A stretch of DNA of 64,000 nt from NCBI RefSeq assembly GCF_001017125.1, contig NZ_JXOJ01000001.1, positions 266,133 to 330,132 on the forward strand. The letters run 5' to 3'. Position numbers and translations under genes: made by a program. The notes beneath the pieces were generated by a model, which searched no databases, was not told the origin of the DNA, and saw only the letters and a program-made list of their open reading frames with translations. The DNA comes from Methanoculleus sediminis. GTDB lineage: Archaea > Halobacteriota > Methanomicrobia > Methanomicrobiales > Methanoculleaceae. Of this stretch, positions 41,220 to 50,249 are shown one piece after another (the stretch's first letter is position 1; the number at the start of each line of letters is the position of its first letter).

Positions 41220-42311
41220 ATGCTTTTTACCGGAGAATTTCCGTGGACCGGACTTATCACGGTCTTTCTCATCATCGTCATCATCATCATCTTCGCCCGT
41301 GGCGTGGTGATCGTCCAGCCGTACGAACAGGGGCTCCAGATTCGCCTGGGACGCTACATCGGGAGGATGAACCCCGGCTTTCGGTGGGTCGTCCCGCTGA
41401 TCACGGTGGTCAAGAAACTCGACCTCCGCACAGAGGTGATGGACGTCCCGCGTCAGGAGGTGATCACGAAGGATAACTCCCCGACGAACGTCGATGCGAT
41501 CGTCTATGTCCGGGTGATCGATCCCGAGAAGGCCTACTTCGAGGTGATGAACTACCGATCGGCGACGGTGGCGCTGGCGCAGACGAGTCTCCGTGGGATC
41601 ATCGGCGACATGGAGCTCGACGAGGTCCTCTACAACCGGGACGTCATCAACGCCCGCCTCCGCGACATCCTGGACCGGGAGACCGATGCCTGGGGCGTCA
41701 AGGTCGAGCGGGTCGAGATCAAGGAGGTCGACCCGGTGGGCGCGGTCAAGCAGGCGATGACCGAGCAGACCGCCGCCGAGCGTGAGCGGCGTGCGGCGAT
41801 CCTCCGTGCGGACGGCGAGAAGCGTGCGGCGATCCTTCGTGCCGAAGGGAGCCGGCAGAGCATCATCCTGGAGGCCGAGGGCGAGCGGCAGAGCAAGATC
41901 CTGCGGGCCGAGGGTGAACGGCTATCGAGGATCCTGCAGGCGCAGGGCGAGGCGCAGGGGCTGCGCATCCTCTCGGTCGGCGCCCGGCCGCTTGATAAGC
42001 GGGCGATCACGGTCCTCTCGCTCGATGCCCTGAAACAGATGGCCGAGGGCCAGGCGACGAAGATCATATTCCCGTTCGAGCTCTCGAGCGTCGTCAGGCA
42101 GGCAGCGGAGTACCTCGGCGCCACTGCAGAAGCAGCGGAGGTTCCCGAAGGAACGGAACTGCCGCCGGAGGATATCCTCGGGGAGATCCCGGGCCGGGAC
42201 GTGGTCCGGACCGCAGAGGAGGCGGTAAAGAGCATCGAGACCGATATCGACGTGGAGATGCAGAAGAAGTCGCGGGACCTGATCGGGAAGGGAGAGGACG
42301 AGGGGCTGTAA
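41220..42311 (+). CDS. SPFH/stomatin-type membrane protein
   Basis: 363 residues. One N-terminal helix (LITVFLIIVIIIIFARGVV) and the SPFH domain with QPYEQGLQIRLGRY, VMDVPRQEVITKDN, and VDAIVYVRVIDP. A long charged coiled coil (about 195-250) has repeats like AAILRAEGERQS. Ends in an acidic tail with QKKSRDLIGKGE. Such proteins form rings on the membrane. Coupled to nfeD. Confidence 0.95.
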   Translation: MLFTGEFPWTGLITVFLIIVIIIIFARGVVIVQPYEQGLQIRLGRYIGRMNPGFRWVVPLITVVKKLDLRTEVMDVPRQEVITKDNSPTNVDAIVYVRVIDPEKAYFEVMNYRSATVALAQTSLRGIIGDMELDEVLYNRDVINARLRDILDRETDAWGVKVERVEIKEVDPVGAVKQAMTEQTAAERERRAAILRADGEKRAAILRAEGSRQSIILEAEGERQSKILRAEGERLSRILQAQGEAQGLRILSVGARPLDKRAITVLSLDALKQMAEGQATKIIFPFELSSVVRQAAEYLGATAEAAEVPEGTELPPEDILGEIPGRDVVRTAEEAVKSIETDIDVEMQKKSRDLIGKGEDEGL

Positions 42312-42326
42312 GCCCGCTCCTCCCTG

Positions 42327-42331
42327 TTTTT
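42327..42331 (+). terminator. Short T-run after the SPFH gene
   Basis: Five T residues lie about 16 bases after the stop codon at 42311. A weak but plausible archaeal end signal. Confidence 0.3.
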
Positions 42332-42502
42332 GGACACGACTGCATCCCGGTACCATCCGCGTCGGTCGGGCACGCGCCCGGCATGAGCGGTCTTTAATGC
42401 CCACGGGAAAATGTTTCCTGAAAGGCTATTTTTGGCTCGAATCCGCCGTGTTTCTGCGGTTCAAAGCGAAATGGTTATTCTTCGTCTCATAAAGTAAATC
42501 CT

Positions 42503-43765
42503 ATGAGAAAAGTTTCAGCAGCATTCGTACTTCTTCTCCTTGCAGCGGCAGTCCTTGCCTGCGGGTGTATGGGGTCGGAGACGTCCCCTGCAGGGCCTGA
42601 GGCCGTTCAGGATATCGTCGTCGGCGCCCTCCTGCCGCTTTCCGGCGATTACGCCGGGGGCGGGGAGGCGAGCCGGGTCGCCCTCGAGGTGGCCGCCGGG
42701 GACATCAACGATTACTTTGTCTCGATCGGGTCGGACTACCGTGTCGGAATAATCATCGAGGACACGAAGGCCGACCCCGCTGTCGCCCTGGAGAAACTCC
42801 GGACGCTTGAAGGGCAGGGGACGAAGATTGTCATCGGGCCCGGAACCAGCGCCGAACTGGAGGCGATCCGGACGTATGCCGACGAGCACGGGATCCTGAT
42901 CGTCAGCACCATGAGCACGGCGCCGTCGCTTGCGATTGCGGGTGACAACGTCTACCGGTTCGTGCCGCCGGACACCTACCAGGCCGACGTCATGGCATAC
43001 TACCTGAAAGAGCAGGGAGTGAAGGCGGTTCTACCGGTCTGGCGCGGCGACGTCTGGGGCGACGAACTGGAGAAACTGACGACGGCGGCGTTTGTGAGAG
43101 GCGGCGGCAAGGTCCTCGACGGCGCCCGGTACACGCCGGGTCAGGAGGACTATAGCGCGATGGCGGCGGACCTCGATGCCCGGGTGGCTCAGGCGATCGC
43201 GGTGCACGGGAAAGAGAAGGTCGCCGTCTACCTGGTCAGCCTCGACGAGGCGGACAGGATCATGGAGGCGGCTCTCGCGACAGAGAACCTGCCGAAGGTC
43301 CGGTGGTACGGGTGTGACGGGAACGTCCTCCTCGATGAACTGGTGACGGGCGAGCCCGCCCGCTTCGCGGAGCGGACGAGGTTTACCTCCCCGGCGCTCT
43401 GGAACCAGGAGAGTGTCGCGTCGAACACGGCCACCATCCAGAAGATGCGCGAGCTCCTCGGGCGGCATCCCGACGGTTACAGCCTCGCGACCTACGATGC
43501 GCTCTGGATCGTCACCATGGCCCGGATAGAGACCGACACCGCGGACGCCGCCATGCTGAAGGCCGCACTTGAGAGATCCGCAGGGAGGTCCGGCGGGCCC
43601 CTGTTCGGGCCGGCGCACCTGAACGGTGCCGGCGACCTGTCGAATGCGCACTACACCTTCTGGACGGTGGGTGCCGACGGCGACGCCTGCCGGTGGGTGC
43701 CGCTCGTCCAGTACGGCGTCCGGTCGGCAGGCACCACTCCGGAACTCGAGTGGGTCGGCGTCTGA
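42503..43765 (+). CDS. Lipoprotein binding protein, branched-chain amino acid type
   Basis: 420 residues. A signal peptide ends in the lipobox LACGC, so it is membrane-anchored outside the cell. The fold is the periplasmic binding type I with VGALLPLSGDYAGGGEASR, IIEDTKADPAVALEKL, VIGPGTSAELEAI and LATYDALWIV. Family members bind leucine or similar ligands for ABC import, but no permease or ATPase is adjacent. It may work with a distant transporter or as a receptor. A strong T-run follows. Confidence 0.9.
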   Translation: MRKVSAAFVLLLLAAAVLACGCMGSETSPAGPEAVQDIVVGALLPLSGDYAGGGEASRVALEVAAGDINDYFVSIGSDYRVGIIIEDTKADPAVALEKLRTLEGQGTKIVIGPGTSAELEAIRTYADEHGILIVSTMSTAPSLAIAGDNVYRFVPPDTYQADVMAYYLKEQGVKAVLPVWRGDVWGDELEKLTTAAFVRGGGKVLDGARYTPGQEDYSAMAADLDARVAQAIAVHGKEKVAVYLVSLDEADRIMEAALATENLPKVRWYGCDGNVLLDELVTGEPARFAERTRFTSPALWNQESVASNTATIQKMRELLGRHPDGYSLATYDALWIVTMARIETDTADAAMLKAALERSAGRSGGPLFGPAHLNGAGDLSNAHYTFWTVGADGDACRWVPLVQYGVRSAGTTPELEWVGV

Positions 43766-43784
43766 ACGCCAATCCCATCCCTGA

Positions 43785-43792
43785 TTTTTTTT
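43785..43792 (+). terminator. T-run terminator after the binding-protein gene
   Basis: Eight consecutive T residues, 20 bases after the stop codon, form a clear archaeal terminator. Confidence 0.6.
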
Positions 43793-43814
43793 CTTTGATG
43801 CAACGATCCTGTCT

Positions 43815-44055
43815 TCAGTTTCTGCCGAATACGATGCTGACGAGCGATGCGGCAACGTAAAAGAGCGCAATGTTCATGAGAAGATTGAACGCCTATTGGC
43901 GGCGATGGGTCCGCAGCACCGGCGGTATGGGCCGCTATGGCATCGGTAGCGTGGGTGACGATGGCCTGCAGGCTATCGGTTGTCTCGACGGTCTGAAGAA
44001 CCTCATCGGCATCAAAGTATGTTGAGGGCCGCGGTGCGCCGGGGTTTGGGATCAT
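43815..44055 (-). pseudogene. Possible frameshifted small membrane-protein gene
   Basis: From ATG 44055 a frame reads MIPNPGAPRPSTYFDADEV and then a helical stretch TTDSLQAIVTHATDAIAAHT. After ADPSPP it no longer looks like protein and runs antisense into the neighbour. In another frame, just after that point, a hydrophobic peptide follows (AFNLLMNIALFYVAASLVSIV), ending at a stop at 43815. A frameshift near 43890 would join a soluble part and a membrane helix. A TATA-like run (44087-44095) lies upstream. Not certain: it may just be spacer. The remaining bases of this gap (43766-44140) hold the two terminators. Confidence 0.3.
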
Positions 44056-44131
44056 ACCGTCCGCCTGGTGGCGATCTTCGTTCCTGGTATACTTAATGTC
44101 CCCCTGCGCTGCTCTGGGCGGGTAGGGGAAC

Positions 44132-44137
44132 AAAAAA
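44132..44137 (-). terminator. T-run terminator after the site-2 protease gene
   Basis: On the minus strand six T residues follow the stop codon at 44141 within a few bases. Confidence 0.5.
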
Positions 44138-44140
44138 GGG

Positions 44141-45472
44141 TTATCCCATCGCCAGCACGAACCGCAGCGCCGCAACGATCATCGGCATCGTGATGAGGAG
44201 GATCAGCATCACCGTCACAAAGCCGCTGATCGAGGCGACGACCTTTTGTGCGTACCGGGACCAGCCCCGGCGCTCGAAGAACCGTTCCACACCCTCCTTC
44301 ATCATGTAGCCGCCGTCGAGCGGGACGATCGGTATGGCGTTGAACATCCCGACCAGCAGGTTGAACCACCCTGTCCAGAAGAGGAGGTGAACCGTGCCCC
44401 AGAAGAGGGGGAACGGCTCCTCCCAGGCTATCTGCTCGGGGGTATCGACGAGCAGGATGGCGAGTTGCTGGGTGTTGCCCTGGATAAAGGCGTCGATCGG
44501 GGCTATCGTCAGGTAGAGGGGCGCAAGAAGCCCGAGATCTGCGATATTTCCGATATGCTCCTCCACAGCGGGAGCGTTGTAGTAGTAGACCCCCATGAAC
44601 CCGGTGTCCCGGTCGCCACCGAGCTCTTTCGGCCATTCATCCAGGGTAAGGGTGTAGGTGCTCTCGACCCCGTCTTTCGCGGCCGTCAGTGTGACCGCCT
44701 CTCCCGGCCGCGTCCCGTCCATGATCGCCGCAATCTCTTCCTGGCTTGCCACGGGAACACCGTTCACGCCCGTGATGATCGAGTAGCCGGGAAGCCCCGC
44801 GTCGGCCGCGGGATAGTCCTGGTAGACTCCCTGGACGAGCGGGACGGCAAGGGGCGTCGCCATCCCGAAGAGAAGGAACATCGCTGCAAAGCACGCGAGG
44901 CCGAAGACCATGTTGTTCGTGATCCCGGCGCCGAACATCCGGATCTTCGGCATCCCCTTCGCCGCTTCCACGTCCTCCTCGTCGGGCTCGACGAACGCCC
45001 CTATCGGGATGACGGCGATGAGGAGACCCATGCTCTTGACCCGCATATCCTCGACCCGGGCGAGGATGGCGTGACCGAACTCGTGGATGACGATCGTGAG
45101 GAGGAGGCCGAGGAAGACGGCTGCGGTGATCGGGATCGCCTGGTTGACGCCGGGTATCGCAAGGAGATTTCTCGGATCGTAGATCCCGGTCGGCTCCGGG
45201 GTATGCACCAGATACTGGGGGACCGCGACGAGCAGGGCGAGGGTCATGAAGGCCGAGACCACGACTACCAGCAGGACCCCGAGCGTCGCGTAAGCCCGGA
45301 GCACCGTCCCGAACTTCCGGAACCAGTCGAAGAAACCGACCCGTTCGGTCTTTATGGCGAGGATCGGGCCGAAGAACATGACGTGATCCTTAAACAGCCC
45401 TCGTTCACGGATGTAGTAGGCAATCAGAAGGTATGCCGCGACGAGGAGAAGGAGTATCTGGAGCCAGTTCAT
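44141..45472 (-). CDS. Site-2-type intramembrane metalloprotease with PDZ domain
   Basis: 443 residues from the ATG at 45472 (a GTG three bases earlier is also in frame). The zinc site is TIVIHEFGHAILA (about residue 130), with the third ligand in IPIVPLDGGYM near the C-terminus. A PDZ-like domain (about 225-280) reads GYSIITGVNGVPVASQEEI. Six or more helices. Family M50 proteases cut membrane regulators. No anti-sigma-type partner is seen next to it. It stands alone, convergent with the region 43785. Confidence 0.93.
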   Translation of the reverse strand: MNWLQILLLLVAAYLLIAYYIRERGLFKDHVMFFGPILAIKTERVGFFDWFRKFGTVLRAYATLGVLLVVVVSAFMTLALLVAVPQYLVHTPEPTGIYDPRNLLAIPGVNQAIPITAAVFLGLLLTIVIHEFGHAILARVEDMRVKSMGLLIAVIPIGAFVEPDEEDVEAAKGMPKIRMFGAGITNNMVFGLACFAAMFLLFGMATPLAVPLVQGVYQDYPAADAGLPGYSIITGVNGVPVASQEEIAAIMDGTRPGEAVTLTAAKDGVESTYTLTLDEWPKELGGDRDTGFMGVYYYNAPAVEEHIGNIADLGLLAPLYLTIAPIDAFIQGNTQQLAILLVDTPEQIAWEEPFPLFWGTVHLLFWTGWFNLLVGMFNAIPIVPLDGGYMMKEGVERFFERRGWSRYAQKVVASISGFVTVMLILLITMPMIVAALRFVLAMG

Positions 45473-45511
45473 CACTCACGGTTAGGGTGCGGGAGGCATA
45501 AAACTTCCCGG

Positions 45512-46141
45512 TTACGCGAAATCCTGCATCGTCGTCTGACAGAGGTTCGTGACCGTCTTCCAGCTCCGGCGGGCACAGGCCGGCGGGCTCCCGTGAGAGC
45601 GGATGTAGCCCCGGAGGAACTCGATGGTCGCCGGGTCGGAGGGGTAGCCGCTCCCGATCGCTCCGTACTGCCGCTCGAGCTCCCGGATCGCCCGGTCACG
45701 GGTGACTTTCGCGACGACGCTCGCCGCGCCGACGATCTTGTGCCGGGCGTCGGCGTGATGTTCGGCGACGATCTCGCAGGGGAAGTCGAGGAGCCCCGCA
45801 ATCGTCCGCCCGTAGCGTTCCGCGTTCACGTCGCAGGCGTCCACGTAGGCGCACTCCGGCTGGAGGCCCATGAGCGCCTCGGCGTGAAGTTCGGCCACGC
45901 AGGTGTTCATGCTCATCCTGCTCCGGGCATCGTCGATCCCGGCGGCATCGATGGTGACGATCGCTATCGAAAAATCGCGGAAGAGAATATCGTAGAGCGC
46001 CTCGCGCTGTTTCGGCCGGAGCACCTTCGAGTCCCGGATGGGAAGGGCCGCGAGATCCTCGATCTCGCGACACCCGACGGCGGCGACTACCATCGGGCCG
46101 AGAACCGAACCCTTCCCCGCTTCGTCCACCCCGCAGATCAC
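45512..46141 (-). CDS. rnhB: Ribonuclease HII
   Basis: 209 residues from the GTG at 46141 (ICGVDEAGKG follows, the usual family N-terminus). A TTG at 46171 would add 10 residues and cannot be excluded. Active-site acidic residues are in GVDEAGKG (D, E), AYVDACD and VAKVTRDRAI. The enzyme removes RNA from RNA-DNA hybrids during replication and repair. It is divergent from the TrkA-type gene. Confidence 0.93.
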   Translation of the reverse strand: MICGVDEAGKGSVLGPMVVAAVGCREIEDLAALPIRDSKVLRPKQREALYDILFRDFSIAIVTIDAAGIDDARSRMSMNTCVAELHAEALMGLQPECAYVDACDVNAERYGRTIAGLLDFPCEIVAEHHADARHKIVGAASVVAKVTRDRAIRELERQYGAIGSGYPSDPATIEFLRGYIRSHGSPPACARRSWKTVTNLCQTTMQDFA

Positions 46142-46194
46142 ACAGGGTGGTTTATTCGCAAGGTATTTCAATGCTGACGGTTGAATCCAGATGG

Positions 46195-46860
46195 ATGTAC
46201 ACGATCATCGTCGGCCTTGGCGGAATCGGCCGGAACCTGACTGCGATCGCCGTGAACGCCGGCGACTCCGTGGTGGTGATCGACCAGGACGAGGAGCGCG
46301 CGAGCGATATCCTGGAGCACTACGACGTTCTCGCCATCACCGGGAACGCGACCGACAAATCGGTGCTCGAGGATGCGGGGATCGACCGGGCCGACGCTCT
46401 GGTCGCCACGACGAGCGACGACGCCGTGAACCTGATGACCTGCTGGCTCGCGAAACGTTACGACGTCGGAAACGTCGTCTCGATCGTCAACCAGAAAGAG
46501 CACTCCGATCTCTTCAACGAGGTCGGCGTCCGGATCAGCGAGAACCCCGACGAGCTGGTGGCGACCCGGCTCTATTACTGGGCGAAGAGCCCGAACCTCC
46601 AGCAGGTCGCCTCGATCCCCGGCGGCACCATCTTCGAGATCGTCGCCGACGAGGGCGCGCCCATCGTCGATCACGAGATCCGCGAACTCGAAGTCCGGGA
46701 CTTCGTCTTCATCGCCATCCGGCGTGCCGGGGGCGACCTCATCATCCCGAGCGGCACCGTCCGTATTCGGCCGGGCGACGTCATCACGGTGTTCACGAAA
46801 AAAGAGGCGGAGACGGAGACCTTAAAGACCCTCAACAAGCAGTTGATACGTTCAGGATAG
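46195..46860 (+). CDS. TrkA-type potassium channel/transporter regulator
   Basis: 221 residues from ATG 46195 (an ATG at 46171 is also in frame). The N-terminal RCK domain reads [14 protein letters not shown] with VVVIDQDEE at strand 2, so it binds NAD(H). The C-terminal TrkA-C domain begins near [15 protein letters not shown] and ends [11 protein letters not shown]. It controls K+ uptake together with a membrane subunit, none of which is adjacent. The last 9 bases overlap the convergent reductase gene. Confidence 0.9.
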   Translation: MYTIIVGLGGIGRNLTAIAVNAGDSVVVIDQDEERASDILEHYDVLAITGNATDKSVLEDAGIDRADALVATTSDDAVNLMTCWLAKRYDVGNVVSIVNQKEHSDLFNEVGVRISENPDELVATRLYYWAKSPNLQQVASIPGGTIFEIVADEGAPIVDHEIRELEVRDFVFIAIRRAGGDLIIPSGTVRIRPGDVITVFTKKEAETETLKTLNKQLIRSG

Positions 46861-48048
46861 CGTATCCCTGAGTGCTTTGAGTTCGAGGAGCATTTTTGGG
46901 TTCCGCGTGATCAGTTCCTTGATGAGAGCCAGGACCGAGAACTCTTTGAGGCTGCTCTGGGCGATCGATTCCGCGAGGGTGTTGAGTTTTGCGTCGTCGA
47001 GGGTAACGAAGTACTCCTTGACCTTGTAGTTCCGCTCGAGAATCGTGCCCATCTTCGATGCCCGCCATCCTGCATCGTAGGGCATCAGGGCCTCCTTCGA
47101 GCAGTTGCCCGCCGCTATGCACTCGGAGGCCACCTGTGCCGCGAGCCTGCCCGTGAGCATGGCGTTGCCGATCCCGCCGCCGGTGATGGGATCGACGACC
47201 CTTGCCGCGTCCCCGGCAACCATCAGCCCGTCGGCGACCGTGCAGGCGAGCGGCCGGCAGACCGGGACGCCGCCTGCGATCGCCTCGATCGTCTTACCGT
47301 TCGGGAAGTTCTTTGCGACAAACCGGTCCAGGTAGTCCTTTGCCCGGGACCCGTCCCGGCTCTTGCGGCCGGAGATGCCGATCCCGACGTTTGCCGTCCG
47401 GTCGCCCTTCGGGAAGACCCAGAGGTAACCTTCGGGCGCGATCTCGTTGCCCAGGTAGAAATCCGTCGAGCCTGCGTCGATGTCGATGTCGGTCATCAGG
47501 TATTGGGCGCAGCTCATCATCTCACGGAGGGGAACGACGGTGTCGAGTCCGGCCCGGCGGGCAAACTGCGCTTCCGTGCCGTCGGCGGCGATGACCACCT
47601 CGGCCCGGATATCCGCCGGCGTGCCGACCGAGAGCACCTTCGCGCCCCGGACCGCTCCGTTCTCCATGATCGGTGCGGTCGCCCGGGTCTTGACGATCAC
47701 GTCCGCCCCGGCCTCGGCCGCCTGCCAGACGAGCTCACGGTCGAAGATCTTCCGGTCGAGGACGTAGCCGACCTCGTTTCCTGCCTTATCCTGTTCGAGA
47801 CTGATGGCTGTGCCGTTCGGTGAGATGATCCGGGCACGCTCGATATCGGCGGCTATCCAGCGTGGATCGGGCTTGATGAACTCTTTTAGGAGTTCTTTGC
47901 CGATCCCCTCCGCACACCGGACGGGCGTGCCGATGGCGGGGCGCTTCTCGATGAGGCAGACCGAATTTCCGGCATCTGCTGCCGTCTTCGCCGCAAGAGC
48001 GCCGGCGGGTCCGCCCCCGATGACGAGAATATCGTAGTTATTCTTCAT
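46852..48048 (-). CDS. Digeranylgeranylglycerophospholipid reductase (GGR)
   Basis: 398 residues from ATG 48048. FAD-binding [19 protein letters not shown] at the N-terminus, the family [36 protein letters not shown], and [19 protein letters not shown] near residue 290. It saturates the isoprenoid chains of archaeal ether lipids. The 2x[4Fe-4S] ferredoxin immediately upstream overlaps its start by 11 bases, so the reductant is probably encoded with it. Confidence 0.95.
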   Translation of the reverse strand: MKNNYDILVIGGGPAGALAAKTAADAGNSVCLIEKRPAIGTPVRCAEGIGKELLKEFIKPDPRWIAADIERARIISPNGTAISLEQDKAGNEVGYVLDRKIFDRELVWQAAEAGADVIVKTRATAPIMENGAVRGAKVLSVGTPADIRAEVVIAADGTEAQFARRAGLDTVVPLREMMSCAQYLMTDIDIDAGSTDFYLGNEIAPEGYLWVFPKGDRTANVGIGISGRKSRDGSRAKDYLDRFVAKNFPNGKTIEAIAGGVPVCRPLACTVADGLMVAGDAARVVDPITGGGIGNAMLTGRLAAQVASECIAAGNCSKEALMPYDAGWRASKMGTILERNYKVKEYFVTLDDAKLNTLAESIAQSSLKEFSVLALIKELITRNPKMLLELKALRDTLS

Positions 48049-48223
48049 GGACGACCTCCAGTGCTCCGAGCGGGCATGCCCGTGCGCAGATACCGCAGGC
48101 GATGCACTCCCGCTCAAGGCTGAGGTACGCGTCGATCAGCTCGAGCGCATCTTCGGGACAGACTGCGACGCAGGTGCCGCAGTATCCACACTTGTCTCGG
48201 TTTATCCTGAGCATTGTACTCAT
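48038..48223 (-). CDS. Ferredoxin with two [4Fe-4S] clusters
   Basis: 61 residues with [12 protein letters not shown] and [12 protein letters not shown], the paired four-cysteine motifs of a 2x[4Fe-4S] ferredoxin. A TATA-like box at 48245-48253 is 27 bases before the ATG at 48223, so the mRNA is predicted to be leaderless. It overlaps the GGR gene that follows and likely donates electrons to it. Confidence 0.93.
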   Translation of the reverse strand: MSTMLRINRDKCGYCGTCVAVCPEDALELIDAYLSLERECIACGICARACPLGALEVVHEE

Positions 48224-48244
48224 AATGTCTTCTGTCGCGCAAAA

Positions 48245-48253
48245 ACCTTTATG
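48245..48253 (-). promoter_or_regulatory. TATA box of the ferredoxin-GGR operon
   Basis: Minus-strand CATAAAGG lies about 27 bases before the ATG at 48223, with no Shine-Dalgarno sequence between. This fits a leaderless start. Confidence 0.45.
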
Positions 48254-48356
48254 CTCCTCGCGCGAGTTGCAGCACCAGAATCTCCGCCCGAGCGCCCGTA
48301 GGTGCGCCGTCGTCCCGCGCCGCCCGGAGCCGGAAGACGAGACGGCTCACTGCGCT

Positions 48357-48364
48357 ATTTAATA
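48357..48364 (+). promoter_or_regulatory. TATA box of the cobalamin operon
   Basis: atttaata predicts a start near 48387, a few bases before the GTG (48393) or ATG (48402) of cbiT. No cobalamin riboswitch features are seen in the short upstream region. Confidence 0.45.
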
Positions 48365-48392
48365 GAAGTTAGCACAAATTTATCTGGGTAAC

Positions 48393-48932
48393 GTGAATGC
48401 CATGGGATTGAAGGGTGGGCCGACACAGGACGAGGTCATGGCCGTCTCGCTCGCAAAACTCGGCATCCGTCCGGGCGACCGGGTGGCCGATATCGGGTGC
48501 GGGACGGGGAAGATCGCCGTCGCTCTATCGGAGACGGCGGAGCGGGTCTATGCGATCGACCGCCGATCGGAGGCGATCGCGTATGCCCGGGCCGAGGCGG
48601 CCCGCGCCGGCAGAGGCAACATCGAGTTCTTCGAGGGCGACGCGGCGGAGGTCCTCCCGGGGCTGGGCCGGCTCGACGCCGCCTTCGTCGGCGGGTCCCG
48701 CCGCCTGCCGGAGATTCTCGAGTTCCTCGCCGATCAGGTGCGGGGGAAGATCGTTGTGAACGCGGTGATGGTCGGGACGCTTCACGAGGCGATAGAAAGC
48801 ATGCAGCGCCTCGGGATCTTTCAGGAGGCCGTCCACCTCCAGGTCTCGCGGTCGGCCGGGATCGCCGGCGGGACGATGTTCAAACCGATCAATCCCGTCT
48901 ACATCGTCGTCGGGGGTGCCGGATGCTCGTAG
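48393..48932 (+). CDS. cbiT: Cobalt-precorrin-7 C15 methyltransferase (decarboxylating)
   Basis: 179 residues from GTG 48393; the ATG at 48402 (MGLKGGPTQDEVMAVSLAK) may be the real start. The Rossmann SAM site is VADIGCGTGKIAVAL, then VYAIDRRSEAI and FEGDAAEVLP. CbiT methylates C15 and removes the acetate side chain carbon dioxide in anaerobic B12 synthesis. First gene of the cbi operon; it ends inside the start of cbiL. Confidence 0.95.
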   Translation: MNAMGLKGGPTQDEVMAVSLAKLGIRPGDRVADIGCGTGKIAVALSETAERVYAIDRRSEAIAYARAEAARAGRGNIEFFEGDAAEVLPGLGRLDAAFVGGSRRLPEILEFLADQVRGKIVVNAVMVGTLHEAIESMQRLGIFQEAVHLQVSRSAGIAGGTMFKPINPVYIVVGGAGCS

Positions 48933-49540
48933 GCGTGGGGCTCGGGCCCGGCGACCCGGAACTCCTGACGCTGCGGGCGGTCAGGCTTCTAGGCGAGGCT
49001 GCGGCGGTCTTTGTCCCCGGAAACCTTGCCTATGACCTGGTGAAGCCCTACCGGCCCGATGCCGTCGTCCTCAACTTCCCGATGACGAGCGACGAGGATT
49101 ACATCCGAAGGTGCATGGAAGAGAACGCCGACCGGATTGCGCCGCACGCAGAGGACGGTCTTACGGTATTCGGGATCATCGGCGACCCGAACTTCTACTC
49201 GACGTTTTCACGGCTCTGCGAGATGATTTCTAAGCGCCATCCGGAGATCACGTTCGCGACCGAGCCCGGGATCAGTTCCATCACCGCGTTCGCCTCGGTC
49301 GCGAACGTCCCGGTGGCCGGCGGGTTTCTTGTCTCGGACGGGAACGGGCCGGAGTCGCGGATCTTCATGAAAGTCAGGAAGCCGGCGGCGCTCGCGGCCT
49401 CCCTCTCGGAGGAAGGCTACTCGGAGTTCGTCCTCGTCGAGCGGATGTTCATGCTGGAGCAGCGGGTCTACCGGGGGGACGACCTCCCCGAGAAGAGCGA
49501 CTACTTCTCGATCCTCTTTGCGAGGCGGCCGCATGCATAA
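48923..49540 (+). CDS. cbiL: Cobalt-factor II C20 methyltransferase
   Basis: 205 residues. The tetrapyrrole-methylase start is VGVGLGPGDPELLTLRAVRLL, with GDPNFYSTFSRL and the family EPGISSITAFAS. It adds the C20 methyl group using SAM. Overlaps the end of cbiT by 10 bases and is followed at once by cbiF, supporting coupled translation. Confidence 0.95.
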   Translation: MLVGVGLGPGDPELLTLRAVRLLGEAAAVFVPGNLAYDLVKPYRPDAVVLNFPMTSDEDYIRRCMEENADRIAPHAEDGLTVFGIIGDPNFYSTFSRLCEMISKRHPEITFATEPGISSITAFASVANVPVAGGFLVSDGNGPESRIFMKVRKPAALAASLSEEGYSEFVLVERMFMLEQRVYRGDDLPEKSDYFSILFARRPHA

Positions 49541-50249
49541 GTTCTTCATCGTGGGTGCGGGGCCGGGGGCGCCCGATCTCATCACCGTCCGGGGGATGGA
49601 TCTCCTCCGGCGGGCGGACGTTCTCATCTACGCGGGTTCGCTCGTGAACCCGGAACTCGTGGAGAGATCGGGCGCAGGGCTGAAACTCGACAGCTGGGGG
49701 ATGACCCTTGACGAGATCGTCGACGCCATCGAAGAGCACGTCCGGGCGGGCAAACTCGTCGTCCGGCTCCACTCCGGCGATCCGGCGCTCTACGGCGCGA
49801 TCGTGGAGCAGATGGCGGAACTCGAGCGGCGCGGGATCGAGGCCGAGATCGTTCCGGGAGTATCGTCGCTCTTTGCGGCAGCTGCGGCCTTAAAGACCCA
49901 ATTCACCCTCCGCGACGTCTCCGAGAGCCTGGTCGTCACCCGCCCGGCGGGGGCGACGCTTGAATCGGACCTGATCCCCGAGTTCTCCCGGCTCGGGCAG
50001 ACGATGGTGGTCTTCCTCGGGACCGAGCGGATGGAAGAGGTTCTCGCCCGGGTGGAGTGCCCGCCCGATACCCCGGCGGCGGTCGTCTACCACGCTTCCT
50101 GGCCCGACCAGAAGATCGTCCGGGGAACGGTGGCGGACATCGCGGCAAAGGCCCGGGCGGCCGGGATCGAGCGGACGGCGCTGATCGTCATCGGGCGAGT
50201 GGTGGACCCGGCTACGTCCGGGTTCGGGAGGTCGGTCCTCTACTCATGA
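49533..50249 (+). CDS. cbiF: Cobalt-precorrin-4 C11 methyltransferase
   Basis: 238 residues from ATG 49533, overlapping cbiL by 8 bases. Motifs are FIVGAGPGAPDLITVRG, YAGSLVNPEL, LHSGDPALYGAI and EIVPGVSSL, a full set for CbiF/CobM. It adds the C11 methyl group. Confidence 0.96.
   Translation: MHKFFIVGAGPGAPDLITVRGMDLLRRADVLIYAGSLVNPELVERSGAGLKLDSWGMTLDEIVDAIEEHVRAGKLVVRLHSGDPALYGAIVEQMAELERRGIEAEIVPGVSSLFAAAAALKTQFTLRDVSESLVVTRPAGATLESDLIPEFSRLGQTMVVFLGTERMEEVLARVECPPDTPAAVVYHASWPDQKIVRGTVADIAAKARAAGIERTALIVIGRVVDPATSGFGRSVLYS

Noticed and set aside
44246-46177. 643-residue frame opposite the protease and RNase HII genes
   Set aside because: Charged low-complexity shadow; both real genes on the minus strand show their catalytic motifs.
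48224-48392. Cobalamin riboswitch before cbiT
   Set aside because: No B12-box-like motif was seen and the leader would be only a few bases long.
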